Shown here one piece after another: positions 1 to 6,603 of a stretch of 7,652 bases of DNA. The DNA is from Acidobacteriota bacterium. GTDB taxonomy: Bacteria > Acidobacteriota > Terriglobia > UBA7540. Each line of letters opens with the position of its first letter. Positions within the stretch are counted from its first letter, which is position 1. Position numbers and translations under genes: made by a program. The notes below the pieces were generated by a model. The model worked only from the letters and a program-made list of their open reading frames with translations, was not told the DNA's origin and ran no database searches. The stretch lies in contig PMYF01000546.1 in NCBI GenBank assembly GCA_003171295.1, forward strand, positions 1-7,652, given 5' to 3'.

Positions 1-509
1 GGATCGCCGGCGAAGATGGTGGCCGTGCCATTGCCCTGATGGACGTCACAGTCCACGGTCATGGCGCGCTCGATAAGTTTGTCTTTTTGCAGGCGGCGGA
101 TGGCGATGGAGAAATCGTTCAGCACGCAGAAGCCTTCGCCGTGGGCGGGATGCGCATGGTGGAAGCCCCCGCCGAGGTTGACGCCGACGCCATTCTCGAG
201 CGCCAGACGTCCGGCCAGAATCGACCCGCCCGCCGAGAGCCAGACGGCCCGCACCAACTCGGGTGAATAGGGAATCTCCAGGCGCAGGATTTCGAGATAC
301 GACAGCTTGCCGGCCTGCAGCTTGCGGATATACTCACGGTGGTGGACCAGTGCCACATCATCGTCCGAAGCTGCCGGGGGCTCTACAAAATCCTGCGGGA
401 TCGCGATCTGGTCGCGCAGCAGTTTTTCCCTGATCAGGTGATACTTGAGGGAAGGAAAAACGTGATTCCCCAGGTTCATGTCGTATTGGTCGGAGTAAAC
501 AAGCTTCAA
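1..509 (-). CDS. Class IV (HDAC11-like) histone deacetylase family protein, N-terminal part, cut by the window edge
   Basis: Zn-dependent amidohydrolase of the arginase/deacetylase fold, expected in the cytoplasm. The 169 visible residues carry the family landmarks in order: an N-terminal YSDQYDMNLGNHVFP segment (residues 5-19), the catalytic His pair in GGGFHHAHPAHGEGF (His117-His118), and DCDVHQGNGT (153-162), where Asp155 and His157 would be zinc ligands. HQGNG rather than HHGDG points to class IV. The third zinc ligand and the catalytic Tyr lie beyond the window. No ATG fits the expected N-terminus. I chose TTG at 509 because bacterial relatives begin a few residues before the YxxxYD motif. 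In-frame alternatives are TTG at 554 and ATG at 479; none has a clear ribosome-binding site. It starts 55 bases after the glmS stop, with no terminator between, so co-transcription is likely. The substrate is unknown: acetylated lysine, polyamine or another small acetyl-amide are all possible. Family is sure; exact start is not. Confidence 0.88.
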   Translation of the reverse strand, partial: MKLVYSDQYDMNLGNHVFPSLKYHLIREKLLRDQIAIPQDFVEPPAASDDDVALVHHREYIRKLQAGKLSYLEILRLEIPYSPELVRAVWLSAGGSILAGRLALENGVGVNLGGGFHHAHPAHGEGFCVLNDFSIAIRRLQKDKLIERAMTVDCDVHQGNGTATIFAGD

Positions 510-564
510 GTTATCGCCGCCCAGGTGATGGAAAGTAAAAAGTCTTCGAGCCAAGCCCCGAGGC

Positions 565-2439
565 TCATTCCACCGTAACCGACTTCGCCAAGTTGCGCGG
601 CTGGTCCACGTCGCAGCCGCGCAGCACGCCGATATGGTACGCCAGCAATTGCAGCGGCACCACTTCCAGGATGGACGAGAGCAGCTCGTTCGTATGCGGC
701 AGCACGATCAGGTGGTCGGCCATGTCGCGCACCTCGCGATCACCTTCGGTTACGAGCGCCAGGATCATGGCGCCGCGCGCCTTGGCCTCTTTGATGTTCG
801 AGATGGTCCGCTCGTAACGCACTCGCGAGTCCTCTGCGCTCCAATCGCAGGTGGCGATCACCACCACGGGCATCCGGTCGGCGAGCAGCGCAATGGGGCC
901 GTGCTTCATTTCTCCGGCGGGGTAGGCTTCGGCGTGGATGTAAGAGAGCTTCTTCATCTTCAAGGCGCCTTCCAGCGCCACCGGAAAGTGCACGCCGCGG
1001 CCGAGGAATAGAAAATCCGAGGAACGATAGAAATGCCGCGCCAGGTCTTCAAACTCATCGTCCTTCTGCAGCACGCTTTCCAACTGGCCGGGCAGCGCAG
1101 TCAAGGCGGCCAGGAGCACCTTGGCTTCGGCGGCGGGCAGGTGATTGCGCGTTTGTGCCAGGTAAACGGCGAACAGGTAAAGTGCCGTCAATTGCGCGGA
1201 GACCGTCTTGGTAGAGCCGACGCCGATTTCCGGGCCCGCGTGGGTGTAAATGGTGCCATGCGCCTCGCGCGGCACCATGCTGCCCAGCACGTTGCAAATG
1301 GCGAGCGTTTTCGCACCCTTGGCTTTCGCCTCGCGCTGGGCGGCGATGGTGTCAGCCGTCTCGCCGGATTGCGTGATCAGCAGCGTGAGCGTGTGCGGAT
1401 CGACCAGCGGGTCGCGGTAGCGAAATTCCGAGGCGTAGTCCACTTCCACCGGGACGCGCGCCAGCCGCTCGATCATCACTTTTCCCGCCAGCCCCGCGTG
1501 CCGCGACGTCCCGGCGGCGACGATCTTGATCTCCCGGAAGGAGCGAAAATCCTCCTCGCTGATTTCCATTTCATCCAGGAAGACCTGCCCCGACTCGGGA
1601 GAGATTCGGCCCAGAGCCGTGTCGCGCACGGCGCGCGGCTGCTCGTAGATTTCCTTCTGCGTGAAATGCTTGAAGCCGCCTTTCTCGGCCAGAATAGGGT
1701 CCCAGGTGATGTGCTGGACGCGGCGCGTCACGGGGTGCCCCTCGAAGTCACTCAGCGCCACGCCGTTGGGAGTGAGCACGGCCACGTCACCATCCGAAAG
1801 AAAGAACAGATCTCGGGTGTGATACAGGATGGCGGGGACGTCGCTTGCCACGAAGTATTCGTCCTTGCCCAAGCCGATCACCGCCGGCGGCCCCTGCCGC
1901 ACCGCCACGATCTTGTTCAGGTCGCGGGTGGAGATGATGGCCAGCGCGAACACGCCCGTAAGCTGCCGCACCGCCGCGCGCACGGCGTCTTCCAGAGTGG
2001 CGGAGGGGCGCGCCGCGCCGTTGCCCCCCAGGTGTTTCTCCACCAGGTGAGCAATCACTTCCGTATCGACTTCGGTCGCGAAGCGGTGGCCTTCGGCTTC
2101 GAGCTGCGTCTTCAGCTCCAGGTAGTTCTCAATGATCCCATTGTGGACCACCATCACGCTGCCATGGCAATCGGAATGCGGGTGCGCGTTCTCCTCCGTG
2201 GGGGCGCCGTGTGTGGCCCAGCGTGTATGGCCGATGCCGTACGCGCCGTCCATGGGGTCCAGGCGGATCTTTTCCTCCAGGTTGCGCAGCTTGCCCGGGG
2301 AGCGGCGCAGGTAAAGCTTGCCTTCGCGCATCACCGCCAGGCCGGCGGAGTCATACCCGCGGTATTGCAGCCGCTGCAAGCCTTCCAGCAGGACGGGCAC
2401 GACTCGCTTATTCCCGATGTAACCGATGATTCCCGACAT
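565..2439 (-). CDS. glmS: Glutamine--fructose-6-phosphate aminotransferase (isomerizing), with Ser in place of the catalytic Cys
   Basis: Makes glucosamine-6-phosphate from fructose-6-phosphate and glutamine, the first step towards UDP-GlcNAc, peptidoglycan and LPS; cytoplasmic. The product is 624 aa (E. coli 609). The N-terminal Ntn glutaminase domain shows YRGYDSAG (residues 26-33), HTRWATHG (71-78), HNGIIENY (99-106) and EVDTEVIAHL (123-132). Two SIS sugar-isomerase domains follow, with AAGTSRHAG, TQSGETADT, GPEIGVGSTKTVSAQL, ALEGALKMKKLSYIHAEAY and the C-terminal RGCDVDQPRNLAKSVTVE. The protein begins MSGIIGYIG where the family has MCGIVGYIG, so the Cys nucleophile is replaced by Ser (codon TCG). 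The ATG at 2439 is chosen because it puts this residue at the mature N-terminus and has GGAA about five bases upstream. A longer in-frame reading from GTG at 2520 would only translate a REP-like repeat. An extended -10 promoter lies about 110 bases upstream. Assignment is secure; glutamine use is uncertain. Confidence 0.96.
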   Translation of the reverse strand: MSGIIGYIGNKRVVPVLLEGLQRLQYRGYDSAGLAVMREGKLYLRRSPGKLRNLEEKIRLDPMDGAYGIGHTRWATHGAPTEENAHPHSDCHGSVMVVHNGIIENYLELKTQLEAEGHRFATEVDTEVIAHLVEKHLGGNGAARPSATLEDAVRAAVRQLTGVFALAIISTRDLNKIVAVRQGPPAVIGLGKDEYFVASDVPAILYHTRDLFFLSDGDVAVLTPNGVALSDFEGHPVTRRVQHITWDPILAEKGGFKHFTQKEIYEQPRAVRDTALGRISPESGQVFLDEMEISEEDFRSFREIKIVAAGTSRHAGLAGKVMIERLARVPVEVDYASEFRYRDPLVDPHTLTLLITQSGETADTIAAQREAKAKGAKTLAICNVLGSMVPREAHGTIYTHAGPEIGVGSTKTVSAQLTALYLFAVYLAQTRNHLPAAEAKVLLAALTALPGQLESVLQKDDEFEDLARHFYRSSDFLFLGRGVHFPVALEGALKMKKLSYIHAEAYPAGEMKHGPIALLADRMPVVVIATCDWSAEDSRVRYERTISNIKEAKARGAMILALVTEGDREVRDMADHLIVLPHTNELLSSILEVVPLQLLAYHIGVLRGCDVDQPRNLAKSVTVE

Positions 2440-2461
2440 GAGGTTTCCGTTCCGGGCAGAC

Positions 2462-2489
2462 CGTGGATCCCCACTTTCGCGGGAATGAC
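2462..2489 (-). repeat. REP-like palindromic repeat, copy 1, in the glmS leader
   Basis: A 28-base segment that matches 6604-6631 at 24 of 28 positions in the same orientation. On the minus strand it contains ATTCCCGC, a GAAA loop, then GTGGGGAT, so the transcript can form an 8-bp stem with two G-U pairs closed by a GNRA-type tetraloop. Elements with this CCCGCGAAAGCGGG-type core are widespread intergenic repeats in bacteria and give a recognisable VIPAKAGI-like string when wrongly translated. It lies 23 bases upstream of the glmS start and downstream of the predicted promoter, so it would be transcribed as part of the leader. Confidence 0.75.
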
Positions 2490-2549
2490 GGTCGGAAGTG
2501 TTCGAGCCCGGTACTCCCACGGCAGCGCTAACACGGTGAAGGCGGACTG

Positions 2550-2574
2550 ATTATAGCAGGAGCGTGCCCAACCG
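2550..2574 (-). promoter_or_regulatory. Predicted extended -10 sigma70 promoter for glmS
   Basis: On the minus strand there is a consensus TATAAT (2550-2555) preceded by TGC, giving the extended -10 pattern TGNTATAAT. No good -35 is seen at 17 bases (a TTGGGC sits only 10 bases upstream), which fits an extended -10 promoter. Transcription would start near 2543 and leave a leader of about 104 bases carrying the REP-like hairpin. This suggests glmS is expressed separately from the sugar cluster upstream. Confidence 0.55.
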
Positions 2575-2620
2575 ACGCGGATTATGCCCCAGACCGGCCT
2601 GCGCCCTGGCCTAGCGGGAT

Positions 2621-3895
2621 TCACCTCCCCGGCGCTGGGATCACTTCCGTCTGCGGCGCGGACCGGCCCTTCGACAAATTCTCGAAGAGGAAGAGCCCGG
2701 TCTTCCCGGCGACGATGACATCAAGGTCGCCGTCACCGTCGATATCGACCACCGGGATTTGCATGCCTCCCCCAGTTCGGCTGCCGTAATCGATGACGTG
2801 GCGTCGCCACTGCAGCCGTCCGCCGGCTTGGATTATTTCGTACCAGTACACGCCGAGCGGTTCGTTCGCGCCGGGGTCATGCTCGTGTGCGTAGTAGCGT
2901 TTGCCCGTCACCAGCACCGGCTGCCCATCGCCCTTCAGGTCAGCAAGCGTCACCGCGTGAGCCTGGGACCAGGCGTTGTCGATGACGTGCTTCACCCACG
3001 TCCGGTTGCCCTGCCTGTCCTTCTTTTGTTCATACCAGAAGATTCCGTAGTCGTGGCCCAGGCTGGTGACGAGGTCTGGCAGACCGTCGCCGTTCACATC
3101 CATCGTGTAGATGAAATCGGTGGCGCCGAGATCAAATTCCGGATGGAAGATCCATTCGCCAAGGTGAGGGTCAGCGGGAGCTTCGAACCATCCCTTGGGC
3201 GTGATGATATCAGTGCGCCCGTCCCCGTTCACGTCGCCCGCGCCAATGCCGTGGCCATAGCTCTTGGGGCTGACCACGTGACCCACCCAATGAGCATCCT
3301 TCCCCTTGCCTTCCAGTTCGTACCAGGTCAGTGGGAAATTCGAATCGCCGAATTGCGGTAGGAGTTGTCCAGGCTTGCCGGTATTCAGGATGTCGACCAG
3401 AAACACGAATTCCACCGGCGCGCGTGTCTCGATGATGTGTTCCACCCAGGGCAGGTTCCGGCTCCCGGGGTTTTCCCACCACGTGAGGGGCTTGCTCCAA
3501 TAAGAACAAGTGACCACATCCGGGTAGCCGTCGCCGTTCACATCCACCGCCAAATCGCTCAAATCTTCCAGGTAGCCGTCTGTGAAGGGCAGGTCGCGGA
3601 ACTTGTGTTTGATCCAACGCGGCCCCTCGCTGCCCGGCGGCAATTGCTCATACCAGTTCTCGCCAGAAATAATGTCGAGCCTGCCGTCGCGATTCACATC
3701 GGCAACGTCAACTCCTTCACTTTGTCCCAAGTCCAGAGTGTGTTTGCGGAAAGGAATTTCATCCGAACCCTGGGCCACCATCCGGCCTGTAAGCCACAAC
3801 GAGCAAGGAGCAAAGACCAAGAGTCCCAACCCCAGACCCAGCAGGGGCGCCGTGCGCTTGAGGATGGGGAATATTCTGCTGGCGAAAGAAAGCAT
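2621..3895 (-). CDS. Exported seven-bladed VCBS/FG-GAP repeat beta-propeller protein
   Basis: A 424-aa protein with a basic start (MLSFASRIFPILKR), a hydrophobic stretch at about 17-30 and a likely signal-peptidase site near 38-43 (GRMVAQG), so it should be exported; an uncleaved anchor is possible. Seven repeats follow. Calcium-loop motifs of the DxNxDGxxD type occur at 66, 118, 221, 266 and 384, with degenerate copies at 168 (DILNTGKPG) and 319 (DLKGDGQPV). Each blade ends in a W/F-Y/F-E motif (NWYEQ, TWWEN, TWYEL, GWFEA, FWYEQ, YWYEI, LFLFEN). The pattern fits a seven-bladed propeller with at least five Ca2+ loops. Such proteins act as binding scaffolds, or sometimes lyases, at the cell surface; no catalytic residues can be assigned here. 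ATG 3895 is chosen over an ATG at 3952 because it has a perfect AAGGAGG five bases upstream and starts the signal peptide. It follows the epimerase gene and may belong to the same sugar cluster. Confidence 0.85.
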   Translation of the reverse strand: MLSFASRIFPILKRTAPLLGLGLGLLVFAPCSLWLTGRMVAQGSDEIPFRKHTLDLGQSEGVDVADVNRDGRLDIISGENWYEQLPPGSEGPRWIKHKFRDLPFTDGYLEDLSDLAVDVNGDGYPDVVTCSYWSKPLTWWENPGSRNLPWVEHIIETRAPVEFVFLVDILNTGKPGQLLPQFGDSNFPLTWYELEGKGKDAHWVGHVVSPKSYGHGIGAGDVNGDGRTDIITPKGWFEAPADPHLGEWIFHPEFDLGATDFIYTMDVNGDGLPDLVTSLGHDYGIFWYEQKKDRQGNRTWVKHVIDNAWSQAHAVTLADLKGDGQPVLVTGKRYYAHEHDPGANEPLGVYWYEIIQAGGRLQWRRHVIDYGSRTGGGMQIPVVDIDGDGDLDVIVAGKTGLFLFENLSKGRSAPQTEVIPAPGR

Positions 3896-3900
3896 GAAGA

Positions 3901-3907
3901 CCTCCTT
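3901..3907 (-). promoter_or_regulatory. Strong ribosome-binding site of the VCBS propeller gene
   Basis: AAGGAGG on the minus strand, five bases from the ATG at 3895. It decides the start against the ATG 57 bases upstream and suggests efficient translation. Confidence 0.85.
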
Positions 3908-3948
3908 GGTACAGAGGAAGGTGGACGACCGATTCTTGCGGCGAAGTT

Positions 3949-4000
3949 CCAATTACAAATAATCAATAAATTACGCTGTGAGCAAATCGCAAATACCTAA
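3949..4000 (-). promoter_or_regulatory. A/T-rich leader, possible promoter of the VCBS gene
   Basis: A short A/T-rich patch in otherwise GC-rich DNA, in the 178-base gap between the epimerase stop and the propeller start. It contains AATTAC twice on the plus strand (3951-3956 and 3969-3974, 18 bases apart). On the minus strand a TTGCTC is followed after 17 bases by TTATTT, a poor promoter match. The composition suggests a promoter or operator, but no single hexamer pair is convincing. Confidence 0.25.
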
Positions 4001-4073
4001 CAAGGCTTTGGCTCAGACCGCCATAGAAGGAAAGCAAGACGATGCCGACCGAAAAGCCGGCGCGGCGGCGGCG

Positions 4074-4928
4074 CTACCGGATCCCCAACTTGTGGGTAAG
4101 CCGCTTCATGAACTCGAGCCCCTGGAGCGCCAGCGCGTCGCCCGAGGGCGCCAAGTCGCGCCAGATGGCCGCGGCGGCGGCCAGACCGGGTTCAGGCTGG
4201 GCAAACGATTCAATGGTCAGCCAGCCCGTGTAGTTAATTTCCTGGAGTACTTTCAATATTCCTTCCCAATCGTTATGCCCGGTCCCGGGGATGCCACGGT
4301 CGTTTTCGGAAATGTGAACGTGTCCCAAGTAGTTGGCCACAAGTCGCAAGGCCTGGGCGGGATGCTGCTCCTCGATATTCGCATGGAACGTGTCGAAGTG
4401 GATTTTCACATTGGGCGCGCCCACGTCCTCGACCAATCGAGCTGCGTCCTCCAGGGTGTTGAGGAAGTAAGTCTCGAAGCGGTTCAGCGGCTCGAGGCAC
4501 AGGGTGACATGGCGGCTTTGTGCGTGGGCTGCCACGGCCTGCAGCCCTGCCACCGCCCATTTCCATTCCTCGGCGGTGCGCCGCCTTCCCGTCATGACTC
4601 CCAAACCGGCATACAAGGGACCACAGATCAAATCCGCTCCCAAATCCGCGGTGCGGTCAACGCACAAGTGCAGGAACTCCACGCCGTGGGCGCGAGTCGC
4701 GGGATCCTGGCTGATCAGGTTGGCGTCGCGCGGCAAAACGCTGCACGTGGTCCGTTGCAGTTGCAGCCGGTCCAGGGAAGCCCGGACGGCCGGAAGGTCG
4801 GCCGGCTCACCCGGGGAGAGGAAGAGTTCCACGCCGTCGAAGCCCCATTCCCGGAGGCGCGAGAACAGTGGCTCCTGCCCCTTGCCCACCTGCGTTGTCC
4901 ACACCATCGTATTGACGCCGAATTTCAA
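4074..4928 (-). CDS. Sugar phosphate isomerase/epimerase, D-tagatose/D-psicose 3-epimerase family
   Basis: A 284-aa TIM-barrel enzyme; characterised relatives (about 290 aa) invert C3 of free ketohexoses with a divalent metal, and others act on keto-acids or inositol derivatives. All four expected metal ligands are seen at family spacing: Glu146 (LCLEP), Asp179 (HFDT), His205 (GHVHISEN) and Glu240 (TIES). Residues matching the substrate contacts of the Agrobacterium enzyme also line up: Glu152 (NRFE), His182 (FHANIEE) and Arg211 (ENDRG). There is no signal peptide, so it is cytoplasmic. The start is taken as TTG at 4928 (KFGVNTMVW follows at once), with GGAAGG about six bases upstream; a TTG at 4970 would add 14 residues lacking family resemblance. 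It lies between a Tat-exported Gfo/Idh oxidoreductase and an exported propeller, which suggests oxidation and epimerisation of one sugar. The substrate cannot be told from sequence. Confidence 0.9.
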   Translation of the reverse strand: MKFGVNTMVWTTQVGKGQEPLFSRLREWGFDGVELFLSPGEPADLPAVRASLDRLQLQRTTCSVLPRDANLISQDPATRAHGVEFLHLCVDRTADLGADLICGPLYAGLGVMTGRRRTAEEWKWAVAGLQAVAAHAQSRHVTLCLEPLNRFETYFLNTLEDAARLVEDVGAPNVKIHFDTFHANIEEQHPAQALRLVANYLGHVHISENDRGIPGTGHNDWEGILKVLQEINYTGWLTIESFAQPEPGLAAAAAIWRDLAPSGDALALQGLEFMKRLTHKLGIR

Positions 4929-5020
4929 GTAGCCCTTCCTTTCTTCCGGACGTTGGCTAGCCGGGGGCAAGCGCTTTGCGTCCCAGTTTGGGGGGCGAAG
5001 CGTTCCGATCTAGATGGAAC

Positions 5021-5046
5021 CCCTCCCCCGCGCGGTCGGGAGAGGG
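5021..5046 (-). repeat. Strong GC-rich hairpin between the oxidoreductase and epimerase genes
   Basis: On the minus strand CCCTCTCCCG (5046-5037), a six-base loop, then CGGGGGAGGG form a 10-bp stem with one G-U pair. Read as plus-strand RNA the same position is an A-C mismatch, so the hairpin is more stable as minus-strand RNA, the direction of the genes. No U-run follows, so it is not a classical intrinsic terminator. It could attenuate transcription, protect the upstream mRNA end, or be a dispersed repeat. Confidence 0.6.
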
Positions 5047-5092
5047 TGTTCTCGTCCATCATCTATCGTCAACAATAATGTGGGACCGGGCG

Positions 5093-6424
5093 CTAGATCG
5101 CGTTCCAGGGCTTGCGACGTTCTTCGTTAAGCATCTTGTTAGCTTCGGCGTCGCCGCTGATCTGTTCCTGATTGCTATCCCAGTGCAACTTCCGGCCGAG
5201 CCGGAGGGAAATGTTCGCCAGAATGCAGGCGCTGGTGGAGCGATGCGTGGTTTCCATATCGGAGTTAGGCTTCTGGCGCGATTTCATGCAATCCAGGAAA
5301 TTGACCACGTGGGGCTGGTGCTGGGCCGCGCCATCGCCCTTCATCACCTGCGTGGGGCCAAAGGTTTCCCACACGTCCTGGGTCGCCTGGGCTGGCCAGA
5401 GGGTATAGCCTTCGCGGTTGACGAACAGAGTTCCGTCGGTGCCGTAGAACTGCGTTCCGTAGGCGTGCTCGTCCGGCCCGCGGCCTAAATGTTGGCTGAA
5501 CCGGGCTGCGAAACCGTGATCGCTGACCGCGCAGGGTGGGTACTCATAGACCACTTCGATGGTGTCGGGGGTTTCGTAGAGGCCTTGACTTGCATATCGG
5601 CTCCCCGAGGCCGCGACCGTTACCGGAGCGTCCACTCCCATCGCCCAATGGATCACATCGATCAAATGGGGTCCCCAGTTGGTCATTTCCCCGCCGCCGG
5701 TTTCCCAAAAGCCCGTGAATCCGCGGCGGCTGCGATTGTAAGGATGGAAGGGCGCTGGCCCCAGCCAGAAATCCCAGTCGAATCCTGGCGGCGGGTCGCT
5801 GTCCGCCGGGGGAGCCAGCTTCCTTTGCTCGCGCGTGAAGCCCCCAGTGAGCCAGGCCTCCACAAAGGTCACAGTACCGATCTTGCCCCCACGAATCATT
5901 TTGGCGACTTTCTGGAAGTGTTCGCCGGAGCGCTGCTGCGTGCCGCACTGCACGACACGCTGGTATTGTCGGGTAGCCTCCACCATCTTCCGGCCTTCGT
6001 AAATCGTGTGGGAAGCCGGCTTCTCCACGTACACGTCCTTCCCCGCTTGGCACGCCAAAATCATCGGAATGCCATGCCAGTGTTCCGGGGTTGCGACAAT
6101 CACGGCATCAATGTCCTTGTGTTCCAGTAGCCGGCGAAAATCTTTGTACCCCTTCGTCTTGCTCGACATCCCTGGGGCGTCGAGCGTCAAGGCGACGCAC
6201 AAATCATAGACGTCCGCCACGGCGACGGCGTCCACCTGGCCGGTTCGGAGCATGGAGCTCAGGTCGAACCGGCCTTGATTGCCGGCGCCGATCAGGCCGA
6301 CGCCCATGCGGTCGTTGGCCCCCAGCACATTGCGGACGGCGGGGCCTGCCGAAAGAGCCAGACTTACCACACCAAGCGTCGTGGATTTGTTGAAATCCCG
6401 GCGGGTCATTTTGGGCAACTCCAT
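5093..6424 (-). CDS. Tat-exported Gfo/Idh/MocA family oxidoreductase
   Basis: A 443-aa NAD(P)-dependent dehydrogenase of the glucose-fructose oxidoreductase / inositol dehydrogenase / MocA superfamily, expected to act on a sugar or sugar-like polyol. It opens with a twin-arginine signal, TRRDFNK at 7-13, a hydrophobic region at 16-28 and a likely cleavage near VLGA (33-36); Tat export would carry it folded with its cofactor. The Rossmann motif is GLIGAGNQGR (43-52). EKP at 134-136 holds the usual active-site Lys, and NWGPHLIDVIHW (249-260) carries the catalytic-region His253 and Asp256. The C-terminus (THRSTSACILANISLRLGRK, then a KPW ending) is typical of the Tat-type subgroup frequent in Planctomycetota, Verrucomicrobiota and Acidobacteriota. 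ATG 6424 is chosen because GGGAGGAGG lies six bases upstream and the Tat motif starts at once; a longer reading to 6547 is unlikely. The substrate is unknown; the epimerase next door is the best clue. Confidence 0.93.
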   Translation of the reverse strand: MELPKMTRRDFNKSTTLGVVSLALSAGPAVRNVLGANDRMGVGLIGAGNQGRFDLSSMLRTGQVDAVAVADVYDLCVALTLDAPGMSSKTKGYKDFRRLLEHKDIDAVIVATPEHWHGIPMILACQAGKDVYVEKPASHTIYEGRKMVEATRQYQRVVQCGTQQRSGEHFQKVAKMIRGGKIGTVTFVEAWLTGGFTREQRKLAPPADSDPPPGFDWDFWLGPAPFHPYNRSRRGFTGFWETGGGEMTNWGPHLIDVIHWAMGVDAPVTVAASGSRYASQGLYETPDTIEVVYEYPPCAVSDHGFAARFSQHLGRGPDEHAYGTQFYGTDGTLFVNREGYTLWPAQATQDVWETFGPTQVMKGDGAAQHQPHVVNFLDCMKSRQKPNSDMETTHRSTSACILANISLRLGRKLHWDSNQEQISGDAEANKMLNEERRKPWNAI

Positions 6425-6430
6425 GGCTAA

Positions 6431-6439
6431 CCTCCTCCC
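6431..6439 (-). promoter_or_regulatory. Strong ribosome-binding site of the Gfo/Idh gene
   Basis: GGGAGGAGG on the minus strand, six bases before ATG 6424. It fixes the start directly ahead of the Tat signal. Confidence 0.85.
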
Positions 6440-6496
6440 AAGGTCTGGATCGGCTATGCAACCTCCACGAAGCTGACTTATCCGTGGCGCGGCGCG

Positions 6497-6525
6497 ATAG
6501 TAGCACAGGGGTCTCGCGCGGGCAA
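6497..6525 (-). promoter_or_regulatory. Predicted sigma70 promoter of the sugar cluster
   Basis: On the minus strand TTGCCC (6525-6520, 4 of 6 to consensus) is followed after exactly 17 bases by TACTAT (6502-6497, 4 of 6), with TGC just before it giving an extended -10. Transcription would start near 6490, leaving a leader of about 65 bases ahead of the Gfo/Idh gene. Confidence 0.5.
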
Positions 6526-6603
6526 ACCACACCGAGCGCACCGACACGTCATGGGCGCGAACTGTAGTCTCGTGACACAGACGCGAGGGCCCGTTCTGCT
6601 ATG

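Noticed and set aside
548..566. GAGCC/GGCTC inverted repeat at the end of glmS as a terminator
   Set aside because: Only a 5-bp stem with a 9-base loop and no U-run, so it is too weak to call.
2440..2520. N-terminal extension of GlmS from GTG at 2520
   Set aside because: It would translate the REP-like repeat and bury the residue that must be N-terminal in an Ntn amidotransferase; ATG 2439 has a ribosome-binding site.
2440..2543. glmS ribozyme in the leader
   Set aside because: The leader of about 104 bases is too short for the full ribozyme and is occupied mostly by the REP-like repeat; no pseudoknot core is recognisable.
1033..2550. A 505-residue open frame on the plus strand, antisense to glmS
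   Set aside because: It mirrors the codon bias of the glmS frame in GC-rich DNA, has low-complexity Arg/His/Gln-rich sequence, resembles no family, and the opposite strand encodes a clear GlmS.
2331..2624. Short minus frame containing a VIPAKVGI-like string near the glmS start
   Set aside because: This string is the known false translation of the REP-like repeat; the frame overlaps the glmS start out of phase and has no ribosome-binding site.
3978..5078. A 366-residue open frame on the plus strand over the epimerase gene
   Set aside because: The minus strand encodes a complete epimerase with all active-site residues at family spacing; the plus frame resembles nothing and is a shadow.
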